DNA of 64,000 nucleotides from Mesostigma viride (Eukaryota; Streptophyta; Mesostigmatophyceae; Mesostigmatales; Mesostigmataceae), in the NCBI GenBank assembly GCA_009746045.1, contig RPFO01000085.1:364181-428180 (forward strand), given 5' to 3'. The position numbers and the translations under genes are program-made. The notes under the pieces were generated by a model. It saw only the letters and a program-made list of their open reading frames with translations, was not told where the DNA came from and did no database searches. Positions 48,654 to 57,995 of this stretch are shown here, one piece after another. Position 1 is the stretch's first letter, and every line of letters begins with the position of its first letter.

Positions 48654-49505
48654 TTAAGTCTTCACATGGAACGTGTAATCCACTGGTATCGACTCAATGT
48701 CGCCTAGCGCCACGCCGGCAAAAAAAAGGCGCGAATTCGACTTGTCAGGATATCCTGCGCCGGCGTGAACGAGGTGCGCGTGCCAAATCAGAAGGTCCCC
48801 GGCGTTCAACGATATTTCTAAAGGGTACACGCGGCCCGTGAGATCGTCGCCCGTCTCATCGATCGGATTAGAGTGATGTTTCGATAAGAACAATATGAAA
48901 CGCGTGTCATCCTCTAACGCGAGCATACAAGATACGGGAAATCCTGTTCTCCAGCGCATAACGGCCGGCGAAAAATCGCGATGCGCGGACTGGACGTCGC
49001 ATCCCGGATCAGAGTACAAGAAGCTCGCTTCGATCGTCCGATATTGTTCTGAAACGAGATCCCATATCAGACGGACGCAGGTTTTCCACGTGTTGAGTTC
49101 GCCATTGGACCAAGATTTTGTCAAGTTGTATTGGCTCCTCTTTCCGTCCCCTTTATCCGACCGGCCGCGTTCGTCTTCTCTTTGAAATATCGTTGTAGCG
49201 AGAGACCGTCTGTCTTGCGACAACGCGAAGATTCTTTGGACCTCTTCCTCTGGCGCGGCTCCACGGACGACGGCGTACCCGGTCGTCGCCAAGCCTTTAA
49301 ATACGTCTCGAATCACGGGGTTTCGTTCGGCCGCGAGAGCGTCACGAACGAACTCGGAAGCAAAAACGAGTTCCTCCTCGTTCGACATCAAATCGTTCGC
49401 AGCGCGCTTCCGACCTCGACGAACGGCGCACTGAATCATCCGAAAAGCGTCACGCACGCCCTCTTCTACGGAAGACGACATCCATAACGCGGGTTTTGAA
49501 AACAT
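48654..49505 (-). CDS. 2-oxoglutarate/Fe(II) dioxygenase (PhyH-like), soluble
   Basis: 283 residues from ATG 49505. The iron site is H175-x-D177 (QSAHRDFSP) with a distal His at about 247 (HAHLVHAGAG) and an Arg at about 259 (NSRLFFAG). The N-terminal 60 residues are basic and helical. No membrane segment, unlike the dioxygenase at 27428, with which it shares only the fold. The substrate is unknown. Its ATG is 11 bp from the ATG of the divergent MYND gene, so the two must share one promoter or use internal signals. Confidence 0.7.
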   Translation of the reverse strand: MFSKPALWMSSSVEEGVRDAFRMIQCAVRRGRKRAANDLMSNEEELVFASEFVRDALAAERNPVIRDVFKGLATTGYAVVRGAAPEEEVQRIFALSQDRRSLATTIFQREDERGRSDKGDGKRSQYNLTKSWSNGELNTWKTCVRLIWDLVSEQYRTIEASFLYSDPGCDVQSAHRDFSPAVMRWRTGFPVSCMLALEDDTRFILFLSKHHSNPIDETGDDLTGRVYPLEISLNAGDLLIWHAHLVHAGAGYPDKSNSRLFFAGVALGDIESIPVDYTFHVKT

Positions 49506-49516
49506 TTTACGCTTTC

Positions 49517-50269
49517 ATGGCGCGCCTGCGATCCTGGATAGCGAGAAAGCGCCCCAGACCGGGAAAAACGACTCAGTCGTATCGAAGATGGGAAAAGGAC
49601 AACAAAGCCAGCGTGATTCTGTTTGCGCAAGGAAAAGCAATCTCCGAGCAGCCTACCTTGCGTGTGAAAGATCTCAAAGAGGAAGCAGACCGCTGGTCTC
49701 GGGCCAACTATTCAAAGCGATGTTTGTTCGTCGCACGGGTCCGATCTTTTACAGAGATCAGCCGGCGGACTCTCGATCTACAACTGGTCGCAGAAGACGA
49801 TGCGCGTTTTTCGGGACTCATAAGCCCTCTGCTCATGTTCAACGTGGACACAACACGGGAAGTAGCGATCGCCATCGTGTACATGGCCAAAGCGAGAGGG
49901 CTTTCCGCGGACTACTACACCCCAAAGATGTCTCACGCCTTTACGGTATCGGCCGAAGAAGGACCCGAGAAGGATCCGAAGTGGGCTCAGAACCCCCTTT
50001 TCGTCCCCGAGTCTATCGATGTAGGAATCGGATCCTCCGTGAGTTTCTTTGAAGGTTGCATGAACTTCAATTGCGTATACAGAGGACGCTGTATGTACCG
50101 TTGCGAGAAATGCAGCGATCCGACGTATTGCAGCCGCGAGTGTCGTGATGAAGATCGGGAAGCCCACGGCGTCTTTTGCGAACATATCAGGAGAAGTCTG
50201 CAATATGTCGAAAAGAGGGGACAGCCCGTGTTCACGTTCCGGCCCTGCCTCACGTTTGAAGATCGTTGA
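49517..50269 (+). CDS. MYND-type zinc-finger protein
   Basis: 250 residues from ATG 49517. The C-terminal part has CMYRCEKCSDPTYCSRECRD followed by H and C in HGVFCEHI, the Cys/His spacing of a MYND finger, which binds Pro-rich peptides and is often joined to SET domains. The N-terminal part is basic and unknown. A SET protein is encoded separately at 37670. The last 20 bp overlap the end of the OTU gene on the other strand. Confidence 0.7.
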   Translation: MARLRSWIARKRPRPGKTTQSYRRWEKDNKASVILFAQGKAISEQPTLRVKDLKEEADRWSRANYSKRCLFVARVRSFTEISRRTLDLQLVAEDDARFSGLISPLLMFNVDTTREVAIAIVYMAKARGLSADYYTPKMSHAFTVSAEEGPEKDPKWAQNPLFVPESIDVGIGSSVSFFEGCMNFNCVYRGRCMYRCEKCSDPTYCSRECRDEDREAHGVFCEHIRRSLQYVEKRGQPVFTFRPCLTFEDR

Positions 50270-51794
50270 ACATCCATTGGGTGTAACTCGACCACAAAGA
50301 ATTATACGAAGGCAGCAACACGTCCAAATGCCCTCCGTGGTTTAACAAGTACAACCGTTGATGCTTCGGTTTTGTAGGTGCATAGAAATGAATCTTCATG
50401 GACACCACCCAAGGTGTGGCTGTCTTCCTGACTATCTCAATTTCTAATACAACAATCTCTGCTTCCACTGCCTCGGATATCACAGCCATTACTCTAGAAT
50501 TCGGCTGAGTAAACTCTCTAAAATCTCTTTCGACTGCGTCTTGTTGACCTTGTAGACCAGCTGGGCCGGACGGTGAAAAAAGGCGGTTTGCTTCTTCTCT
50601 TAGCAACTCCTTGCATTTTTTCCTTAGTTTATCCGCCCGCGGCAAGATTTGGCTCACTTTAATAGAGTTTCCGCCCGTAAACCCAGTTCCATGGAAACTC
50701 CGCGCAACCACGACAGCCTCAAAGAGGTTGTAAGTCCTGCCAGAAGAGAGTTTTCGCACGTGAGTGACTACTAAACCTGGCAGTTCGTGATGCGAAAACC
50801 TAAAACTCGAATCGATGTATTCCTCCGGTTTGCTTTGATACACGAAATCTTTTCTATCGACAGTTTTACCTGGTTCATAATGTAGTCCTTTCAAGCGACT
50901 TGGGTCCACCTCTAACGGGAACGATGGTCGCATTGCAGCATAATCGTTGGAGTCGCGACGAGGTAGTAGAGCAGTGTAGTGATGATTGAGGTGATCCATG
51001 TAGACCGCCGGGTTCCATGTGCTTTTCTCTGTACGAGGGTCGAACCGATAAAACGATACGTTTCCGTTAGGGTAATTTTCGGACGACTTTCCACGAGTTA
51101 CTACCACAATAGGAGTGTTTGTTATCTCCGCCATAATGTAAGACGCGTTCACTTCGATCCATTTATTCCCTGGAAGCGTTTCTTTCACGGATTTTGACAT
51201 CTCGCCATTTTTGTCCTTTGCACCCCAAACTCTTCTGAGGAGAGGTTCGTAGACCTTGTCCCAACCGTCTAGTATTTTCTTCCTCATGTTGCGTGCTTTC
51301 GAAAGTAGTTCCTCCGTTGTTATGGTTTCTCTTTGTCGCCAAGCTTGGCAGATGTAAAAAGAATTGAAAAAACAATGTCCGTCACCAGGAGTTCCGCGAT
51401 AAAACAAGATGGTGTCGTCGGGGAAATCTGGGTTTGTGAGACTGTACATCGAGTCGAGTTCGAACCAGTGAGGGGGGTATGTTATTCTCGGATACTGATT
51501 CGGTGTTCTTACAATGCGAAGAGCGGGCGCCTTGACGGTTCTCACCACTTTCTCGGTAATCACATCGTCGAGTGGATCATCGGTTGTGAGATCATGAGAG
51601 GTCGCATTAGGCGGAAGAGGTGTATTGGCCCCCCCTCCGGCCACCGGTTCAGCCTCCGACGGAGTGCTGCACACCGGAGTTAAGAGAACGTTCTCGAGGA
51701 CACACCCGAAAAAAAAACGGGATTTTCCCGTGGTGGCTCCTCCGATCGCCGGCCGCGAGTCCGATTTTCGGTTACGATTCCCCTGGGAGTCCAC
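50250..51794 (-). CDS. OTU-like cysteine protease (deubiquitinase type)
   Basis: The catalytic block is GTPGDGHCFFNSF (Asp-Gly-x-Cys) and the later His is in HLNHHYTALLP, matching OTU proteases that remove ubiquitin. The C-terminal 230 residues are a separate unknown domain. The nearest in-frame ATG is 51449 (399 residues), but 60 upstream residues (e.g. RITYPPHWFELDS) look genuine. The frame is open to 51794, where it enters a CCACGGG-type sequence, so the real start is uncertain and may have been altered by the junction. Confidence 0.65.
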   Translation of the reverse strand: MDSQGNRNRKSDSRPAIGGATTGKSRFFFGCVLENVLLTPVCSTPSEAEPVAGGGANTPLPPNATSHDLTTDDPLDDVITEKVVRTVKAPALRIVRTPNQYPRITYPPHWFELDSMYSLTNPDFPDDTILFYRGTPGDGHCFFNSFYICQAWRQRETITTEELLSKARNMRKKILDGWDKVYEPLLRRVWGAKDKNGEMSKSVKETLPGNKWIEVNASYIMAEITNTPIVVVTRGKSSENYPNGNVSFYRFDPRTEKSTWNPAVYMDHLNHHYTALLPRRDSNDYAAMRPSFPLEVDPSRLKGLHYEPGKTVDRKDFVYQSKPEEYIDSSFRFSHHELPGLVVTHVRKLSSGRTYNLFEAVVVARSFHGTGFTGGNSIKVSQILPRADKLRKKCKELLREEANRLFSPSGPAGLQGQQDAVERDFREFTQPNSRVMAVISEAVEAEIVVLEIEIVRKTATPWVVSMKIHFYAPTKPKHQRLYLLNHGGHLDVLLPSYNSLWSSYTQWMFNDLQT

Positions 51795-52173
51795 GGGGTC
51801 CCTGGGATATTTTCAAAATATCTGAAAATATCTAAAATATCTCGGAAATATCTCGGAAATATCTCGTGGATTCCTACGGGATCCGTACTGCGCCGGCTAC
51901 CACGGGGATCGGGCTTTCTGGCTGCCACGTGGCCTGCTGGAAACTTACCATACTTATACTAATGTGCAGCTTAGATATTTTTTCAAACTGGTTTTGCAAA
52001 CATCCACATCTTTATTACAAACATCCACATCTTTCCTGTCCAAGTCCCCAGTGCGTGGGGTGTTTCTTCTACTGCCTGTCACCTAACCCCCGTGGATGGG
52101 CTGGTTTCTAACTATGGCCCTTGTCTCTAAACTAGAGGGGTTTTTGACATCCAATGCTGTCATCTGTAACTCT
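51700..52173. other. Junction of virus-type and cassette-type DNA
   Basis: A CCACGGGG-containing stretch followed by AT-rich tandem AATATCTCGGA-like units (51800-51870) and then the 3' flank of the RING gene. No gene seen. Confidence 0.45.
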
Positions 52174-53358
52174 TCAGTCGTCCTGGTTGCCAGCCGGAGT
52201 CCAGGTGGGGTCTGCAGCCTCGTCGTCGACGCCCTGTGCAGCAACGTCAGCGTCTATGGCGTCCACGAGATCACTGATTGGGTCAGTGGGGGCGTCGACG
52301 GGGATTGCTGTGTCCACTGCTTCCCCTGGACGAGGAGCACGCTGGGAAGAAGGGCCGGCACCACTCGCTCCAGGCAGGCTGGCAAGGATGCGCCTGGCCT
52401 TCTCCGTGGTCACCCCAAACAACTGAGCCATGCGCTTGAAGACGTCTGGGCTGTCGCGCTCCATTGCAGCTGAGAGCGCCTCCACCTTGTCAAACACGCC
52501 CATCATGGCGCTAAGCTTCTTCGCAGACTCAGCCTCCGGGCAAGTCTCCATGTGCTCCTCGACGGCGCGTTTCTTGCCCTCGTAGCCGCAGCACATCTTG
52601 GAAGAAAGCGTCTCGTTGTCCAGCAGGCGGAACGAGACGGTGTTGCCACAGGTGTAGACGTTGTACTCGCACTCCTCCTCGTGCGCCGCCATCATGTTGC
52701 TTGGGATGATCGTAAAGCAGCCGGGGTGTTCGCAGGCCCTGTACTGCGTCCTCGACGCCAGGCTGTTGAGCTGCGGGTTGGGGACGAACAGCTGCCCAGA
52801 CGAGCTCAGCGGCTTGCGGCACTGCGGACACTGGTTTCTGAACGTGTGAAGCTTGGTAGTGGCACAGGTGTCGCAGATGATGATGGAGCATGCGTGCGCG
52901 GGCTCGTTCTCCAGCATGAGAGTGACATACTTGTCTCTCTCCTCCGCGCAAATGGCGCATTCGATCTTGCTCAAGTCCAGGACGAGCTTCGCCACCTTGA
53001 AAGTGTTCTCCAGATAGGGAAACACGTTGTTTCTTGTGTCGAAGTCCCCGTGATTATCGTGCACGGGCACAGGCTTGTTAGCCCTGTGAAGCTGCCGTTG
53101 TTCAGCGGTCAGTTCTGCATGCACGGGTGTGTGGGGGCAAGAAAACATAACAAGAAATGAGTACCAAAAGGCGGAAACGACAAGAAAAAGCGCTTTTGGG
53201 TGCAAAAAAACAAAGGCTCGTCACAAACCTGCTTCTCCAGTAGCCGTGTTCCTCGCAGCACGTCGCTTTCCCCTGCCACTTCCACTGCCACTGCCACTAG
53301 CTCCAGTAACACCACGGCCAAAGTTGTAGCTAGCTGCGTATCTGGGGCGGGAAGCCAT
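52174..53358 (-). CDS. RING-type zinc-finger protein with one intron
   Basis: Exon 1 is 53358-53229 (43 codons plus one base, Gly/Ser/Arg-rich start MASRPRYAASYNFGRG). The intron is 53228-53115 (GTTTGT...GCATGCAG, phase 1). Exon 2 is 53114-52174. Together they give 356 residues in one frame. The RING is CAICAEERDKYV...CDTC...CPQC, typical of E3 ubiquitin ligases, followed by a further Cys/His finger region (CEHPGC...HEEEC, CGYEG...HMETC) like TRAF-type fingers. The C-terminus is acidic. A TATA box (TTTATA) lies at 53433-53438. The gene is divergent from 54067 and related in plan to the palindrome gene at 57996. Confidence 0.75.
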
Positions 53359-54066
53359 ATCCAGTGAGAGAGATTTGGTGTGCTGAGCTGATGTGAGGTG
53401 AGCGAGTGGCGAGGAGACGAGGAAGTCTGGTCTTTATACCTGCGCAGACCTTGGTTGACGAGACGGTCCCGTGGCTGCCAGGCTATCTACGTGGTCTTGC
53501 ACGGGCAATCTGGCTACGTGGAAGCGCGTTCGTCGTTTATGCGCCGAAACCTTATCCACGGGACGCGTTTTTTTACGTTACAAGTCCCGTGGCAGCGTAA
53601 CGGTCAGAAATATCCGTCCACGGGGATTACAATTTTTCGGTTTCGAGCCCCGTGGCAAAGTAACTGTCGGATATTTTTGCCACGGGGAAATAATTTTTAC
53701 GTTACAAATCCCGTGGCAAAATAACGCTCGAAAATATCCGTCCACGGGGACAGAAAAAAATCCGATTCCGTTCCCGCGGCAAAGTAACTGTCGGATATTT
53801 TTGCCACGGGGAAAGATTTTTTACGTTACAAATCCCGTGGCAAAATAACGCTCAAAATGTATGGCCACGGGAAAATTTTCCTCGTAACCGTCATACCGTT
53901 TCCCGTTACAAACCTCGTGGCGAGCCACGAGCCGTCGATCTGCTGAATTCTTCTAGACCACGGGAATTGCAGCCCCGTGGGTATAAATGCAGGACTTGCA
54001 CCACCTCGCCTCGCATCCCACTCGCATCCACCCAGCTCTCTCAGCAACCAAAACCAACCAGCTCCA
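53359..54066. promoter_or_regulatory. Divergent promoter array, 53.4-54.0 kb
   Basis: About five units with CCCGTGGCAA(A)(A/G)TAAC and CCACGGGGA words and AAATATCCG/CGGATATTT between, at roughly 50-100 bp spacing (53570-53910). TATA boxes lie at 53433-53438 (minus) and 53982-53987 (plus). Confidence 0.6.
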
Positions 54067-54342
54067 ATGGCTACCTCCTCCGCCATCTCTGCTCCTCGCC
54101 AGCGTGGGCCGCACAGTGCTCCCAAAGTCAAGAAAACTCGCCACTTCAACATTCTTTTCCACCCAGTCACCGGCGAGCATGCATGCGAAGTCCACCTTCC
54201 GGAGGCTTCTCGCGGCGTTTTGAACGACATGATGGATCACTACGAGACGAGCAACATCATGATGAACAAGAAGCGCATTCGCTGCGTCGGCTGCGACAAG
54301 ATGAGGTCTCTCAAGCACTTCTGCTACAAAAACCCAAGGTGA
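54067..54342 (+). CDS. Small zinc-ribbon-like protein, 91 aa
   Basis: Starts at ATG 54067, 85 bp after TATAAA. The product has a basic N-terminus and near the end CVGCDKMRSLKHFCYKNPR, half of a CxxC...CxxC ribbon. The frame stops soon after AAG/GTGACC, which could be an exon end, but no clear acceptor and second exon are seen in the next 250 bp, so the gene may be truncated. Confidence 0.5.
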   Translation: MATSSAISAPRQRGPHSAPKVKKTRHFNILFHPVTGEHACEVHLPEASRGVLNDMMDHYETSNIMMNKKRIRCVGCDKMRSLKHFCYKNPR

Positions 54343-54601
54343 CCCCAAGGGTGGGCACCTGGGACACATGGATCCACGGGAAAATCATCACAAGTGGCCA
54401 GGGTGTGACAGTAGCCAGCCTAACATCACAATCCCGTGGGGGTGCATGGACATGTGTGCAATCCATTCATTATTATTCATAATAAAATCCAAGTACACAT
54501 TGTGATGCCATGAAATGACTCAATGATGCAAACAGTGTCCATTGCTTTATTCATTTATTCAAAAACAGCTGTCCTTCATGAACTGTCAAGCCACCAAATG
54601 T

Positions 54602-55602
54602 CTACGTCTTCTTCTGGGCGGCCTGGGCGGCCATGCTCTCTGCGATTTGAGCGGGTGTGAACCCCATAGTCGCCATGTGGTTCAACATCCTCTGCAGGGT
54701 GTCTAGTCCAGCAGCAACTTGAGCGTTACTAGGGACAGGCTTGCTCCCTGAACCCTGCCCAGCTGCTGGCTTCTCCTGCCCAGCTGCTGGCTCCTCCACA
54801 GGAGTGACAGGTGCAGGCTTCTCCTCCTCGCTGGCGGGTGCAGTCTTCTTTCCAGCACTGGGTGCAGGCTTCTCCTCAGCACCGGCTGCAGTCTTCTGGG
54901 AAGGGACGGGGGTCTTCTTGATAGCGAATGACCTGTCCGCCGGGCTCGGCGTGATCTTTGTTAGCTTTACGCGTCGTCCCACCGGGGGGGACTTCATTGC
55001 CCTCTTTGAGGAGGGAGTGGATCCCTCCTCCTTCTTCACCACAACCTCCCATTGCATGGGAGGGGCTTCCTCGCCCACATCGACCACCTCCTGTCCCTGG
55101 AGACACTCCTCATGCCGGACGTGCTCACGCCATGAATCACGCGCCATCTTGGCCGTCACCTTGTTGCCATTGCCGTTTCCAGGGCTCCCTCTGAAATTCT
55201 TGAGGAAATCGCGCATGCGCGCGTCATACTGAATATCGATTTTAGACATAGGGAGCCATGCCTGTGTCGCATCTGAAAACATGGTCTTGACGTGAAGCGA
55301 GCCTGCTTCGAACTTGACTCCAGTAAACCTGTCGATTTTGCCATCGTCGAACTGCGTCTGAACACGCTCCTCCTCCTCGTCATCCTCATCTGACGAGGAG
55401 GAGGAGGAGACGATGTCGGCATGTGTTGCCGCCCCCCCTGGATGGCCTTGGCCCTAGTGTTTCTCTTCGAAATGTCGTCTACTGTCTCCTGGAGTATATC
55501 TCCTACAGCGTGAAATAGAGCGGCGATCGGCAGCCGCTTCGCCTGCCTCACGTTATCCTTCATAATATCGCTATCCTTCATCGCACCTGGGCTATCGTTC
55601 AT
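54602..55602 (-). CDS. Hypothetical Pro/Glu/Lys-rich protein (frame interrupted)
   Basis: Coding potential from ATG 55602 (MNDSPGAMKDSDIMKDNV) to the stop at 54602. After about 57 residues the frame changes at a run of seven G. An acidic Ser/Asp/Glu stretch, a folded part (TQAWLPMSKIDIQYDARMRDF) and a long Ala/Pro/Glu/Lys-rich tail follow. The tail has PAAGQEKP-like repeats and ends in a short helical segment. No domain recognised. The 5' part (to 55335) lies in the palindrome, so a second start is present at 63734. Confidence 0.5.
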
Positions 55603-56148
55603 CGTGTCACTTCTCTTCTCGTTGCTTGATCAATTAATTAATTGCACGCATGCACGCCGCCTTTGATTCATTTTGTATATGTTTACCACCCCCAAAATTC
55701 GACAATTTGCCAAGTGGGCCGCCAGCCACCCCCTTACAATTCGTTCCAAGTTCAGAATGTACATTATATACGATTCTGATGCGTGATACTGCATTCGTAC
55801 GGTGCAAGTACCATATTCTGGCGTCGTACGGTGCAGTATAGGCGCGGGTCTGAATTCGGCGGTCCCGGACTTGAGAAAATTGCCTAAGTCCCAAACACTA
55901 AGGCGTATGGGCCTGCTACCTAAGTGCACAGGCCAAAGTACTTGTCCAAATTGTAATTAAATTATATATCCATGCAAGGCTTGATAAGCACATTGTTCGT
56001 GAATGTTTGCATGCAAAAAACTTTTATTATTTCAATAAAATCATGAGTAAATATATGAAAATGCACAAGGTCCCACGGGACTTGCCCTATACTGACTACC
56101 ATGCGTGCTAGTGTACATCACAAATGACAAAGTCCTAGGGACTTGTCT

Positions 56149-57262
56149 CTAGTCCCCCTTCATGGAGCAGGGCCTCATGGAGGGGTTGGAGCCAGACGGG
56201 CCAGCTCGAAAACGCTGGGAGGGGTTGGCACCACGGAAGACCTTCTCCTTCTTCACGACTGGCTCCTCAGAGGTGGGGGGGAGTCAGCAGGGCGCTTTCC
56301 CTTGAGGAAGTCGCTCTTGGGGACCTCCACAACGTCGTCATCGTCATCCTCCACCTCGATGACCTTGGGGGCCATCTTGGAAGGCGTGGTCTTCACCCTC
56401 CTGCAGGTGGGCTCCTCCTCCTCCTCCTCCTCCTCCTCCTCCTTGACCACAGCCTCCTGGGGCTGCTGCTCCTCCTCCTCCTCGGGATCCCGCTCGAACT
56501 GGTACCACGGGTCCTCCGCGTCGTCCAACGGCTCCTCGTCGTCCTCGTCCTTCTCAGACTCGAGGGCCCCCACCTCAGCGTCAGACTCGTCCTGGATTTC
56601 CTGGAGGCGCCTGCGTGCCTCCTCCTGGATCGCCTTCCTCCTCTCGTCCCTGTCCGCCTTCCTCACTTGCCACTTGAGTGGCATGTTGTAGCGAGGGTCG
56701 GACTCGCAGGGGTCCACGGGCCTGGGGATGTTCGGAGCAGTGAAGACGTTCTCCTCCTTGGAGAAGAAGCAATTGACGCAGAGCTCGCGCTTCCAGTTGG
56801 CGTTGGGGAAGAAAGCCCACGGAGCGGTCTCATCCCCGCACTCTGGGCACTCGGGGGGAAAATCGGCTTGTGGTCGATCTCGTTGTTCTGCAAAGTGGGG
56901 CGGGCAGCACAAAAAATGACAAGGGGCAGTGCGTCTTGTTAGAATCCACAGGAGGAGTGCAAAAATGCAGCCAAAGTCAGCAAAAAACGCAAGGAAAAGA
57001 AGTTTACCTCGAGCATGTGCTCGCAGAGGATGCATTCCGTGTGGTAGCCACCGATATCCTCGGGGACCTTGCGAAACTTGTCAATGGGGAGCAAGGTATT
57101 GCAACAAATGCAAATGGACAGCACTTCTGCGACTGGCTTGTTTTCCTTGTTCCTTTTTGCGAGAGCTGCGTCAAAAGCGTCGTGGAGCTTGTCTGTCATA
57201 TCGTGGACTTTGACTCCATTGCCTGGGTAAGCGCGGACTGGGAAACGCTTAGTGCGGGCCAT
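56149..57262 (-). CDS. Zinc-ribbon protein with acidic repeats and one intron (left arm)
   Basis: Exon 1 57262-57008 (85 codons; MARTKRFPVRAYPGNG, then CICCNTLLPIDKF...CILC, a ribbon-type finger). Intron 57007-56888 (GTAAAC...TTTGCAG). Exon 2 56887-56149 holds a second finger (CPECGDETAPW...CVNC), a charged helix (RKADRDERRKAIQEEARRR) and a Glu-rich run. In exon 2 the frame changes at two runs of C (six and seven bases), in the same way in both arms. Likely nuclear, function unknown. TATA (TTTTATA) at 57356-57362. Confidence 0.65.
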
Positions 57263-57995
57263 TGTGTTTTGGTGCTAAGGGGTTGGTTTTGCTGAGAGCT
57301 TTTTGGCTATGGCGGTTTGGCTTGCAGAATGCCCTTGGATGCAAAGGGGGAAGTGTTTTATACCTTCCCCGTGGATGACGCATGGGACTTGTGAAAAATC
57401 CTGTGGTCGCCGCTGTGACAGGCTGGTAACGGCAAAACGGCCGTGGAAATCCACGCGGTGAAGGCCGCGGGCCGCGTGAATCCGCGGGAAATCTGATACG
57501 AAACCGCCTTTCCCGCGTCACGCCACGCTGGACTGGCATGTAACCGCCGTTTCCCGCGGCACTCCACGCTGGACAAGTTCAGAAAACCGCCGTTTCCCGC
57601 GTCACGCCACGCTGGCCTGGCATGTAACCGCCGTTTCCCGCGGCACGCCACGCTGGACCGGCACGTAACGGCCGTTTCCCGCGGCACGCCACGCTAAAAT
57701 CGTGAAGTAACCGCCACGCCAACTTGTCAGTCCCGAGCCGCGGCACGAGAAAACGGAGATCCCGAGATCTTCCAGCGGATTTTTTTGGCGTGATTCCATG
57801 TACGGCGTGCTGTCTCACGGGAAATCTCCTGCAAAACGCCTGTTCAGGCCAATCGCACGGTCACAAATCGCCCAAAAACTTTGAGGCGGAGAAGGGTCTT
57901 CGAAGTGTATATGTGCCCAACCACCACGCCTCCACGAGCACTCACCACTACACACCGCCATAGCCAAGAAAGCTCACTACATCTCTCAGAACACG
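57263..57995. promoter_or_regulatory. Divergent promoter with TTTCCCGCG array (left arm)
   Basis: Five copies of TTTCCCGCG on the plus strand (near 57507, 57551, 57590, 57630 and 57672) and one inverted copy near 57482, most inside a 40-60-bp unit AACCGCCGTTTCCCGCG + CACGCCACGCTGG. TTTCCCGC matches the consensus of E2F/DP cell-cycle factors. Mirrored at 61341-62073. Confidence 0.6.
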
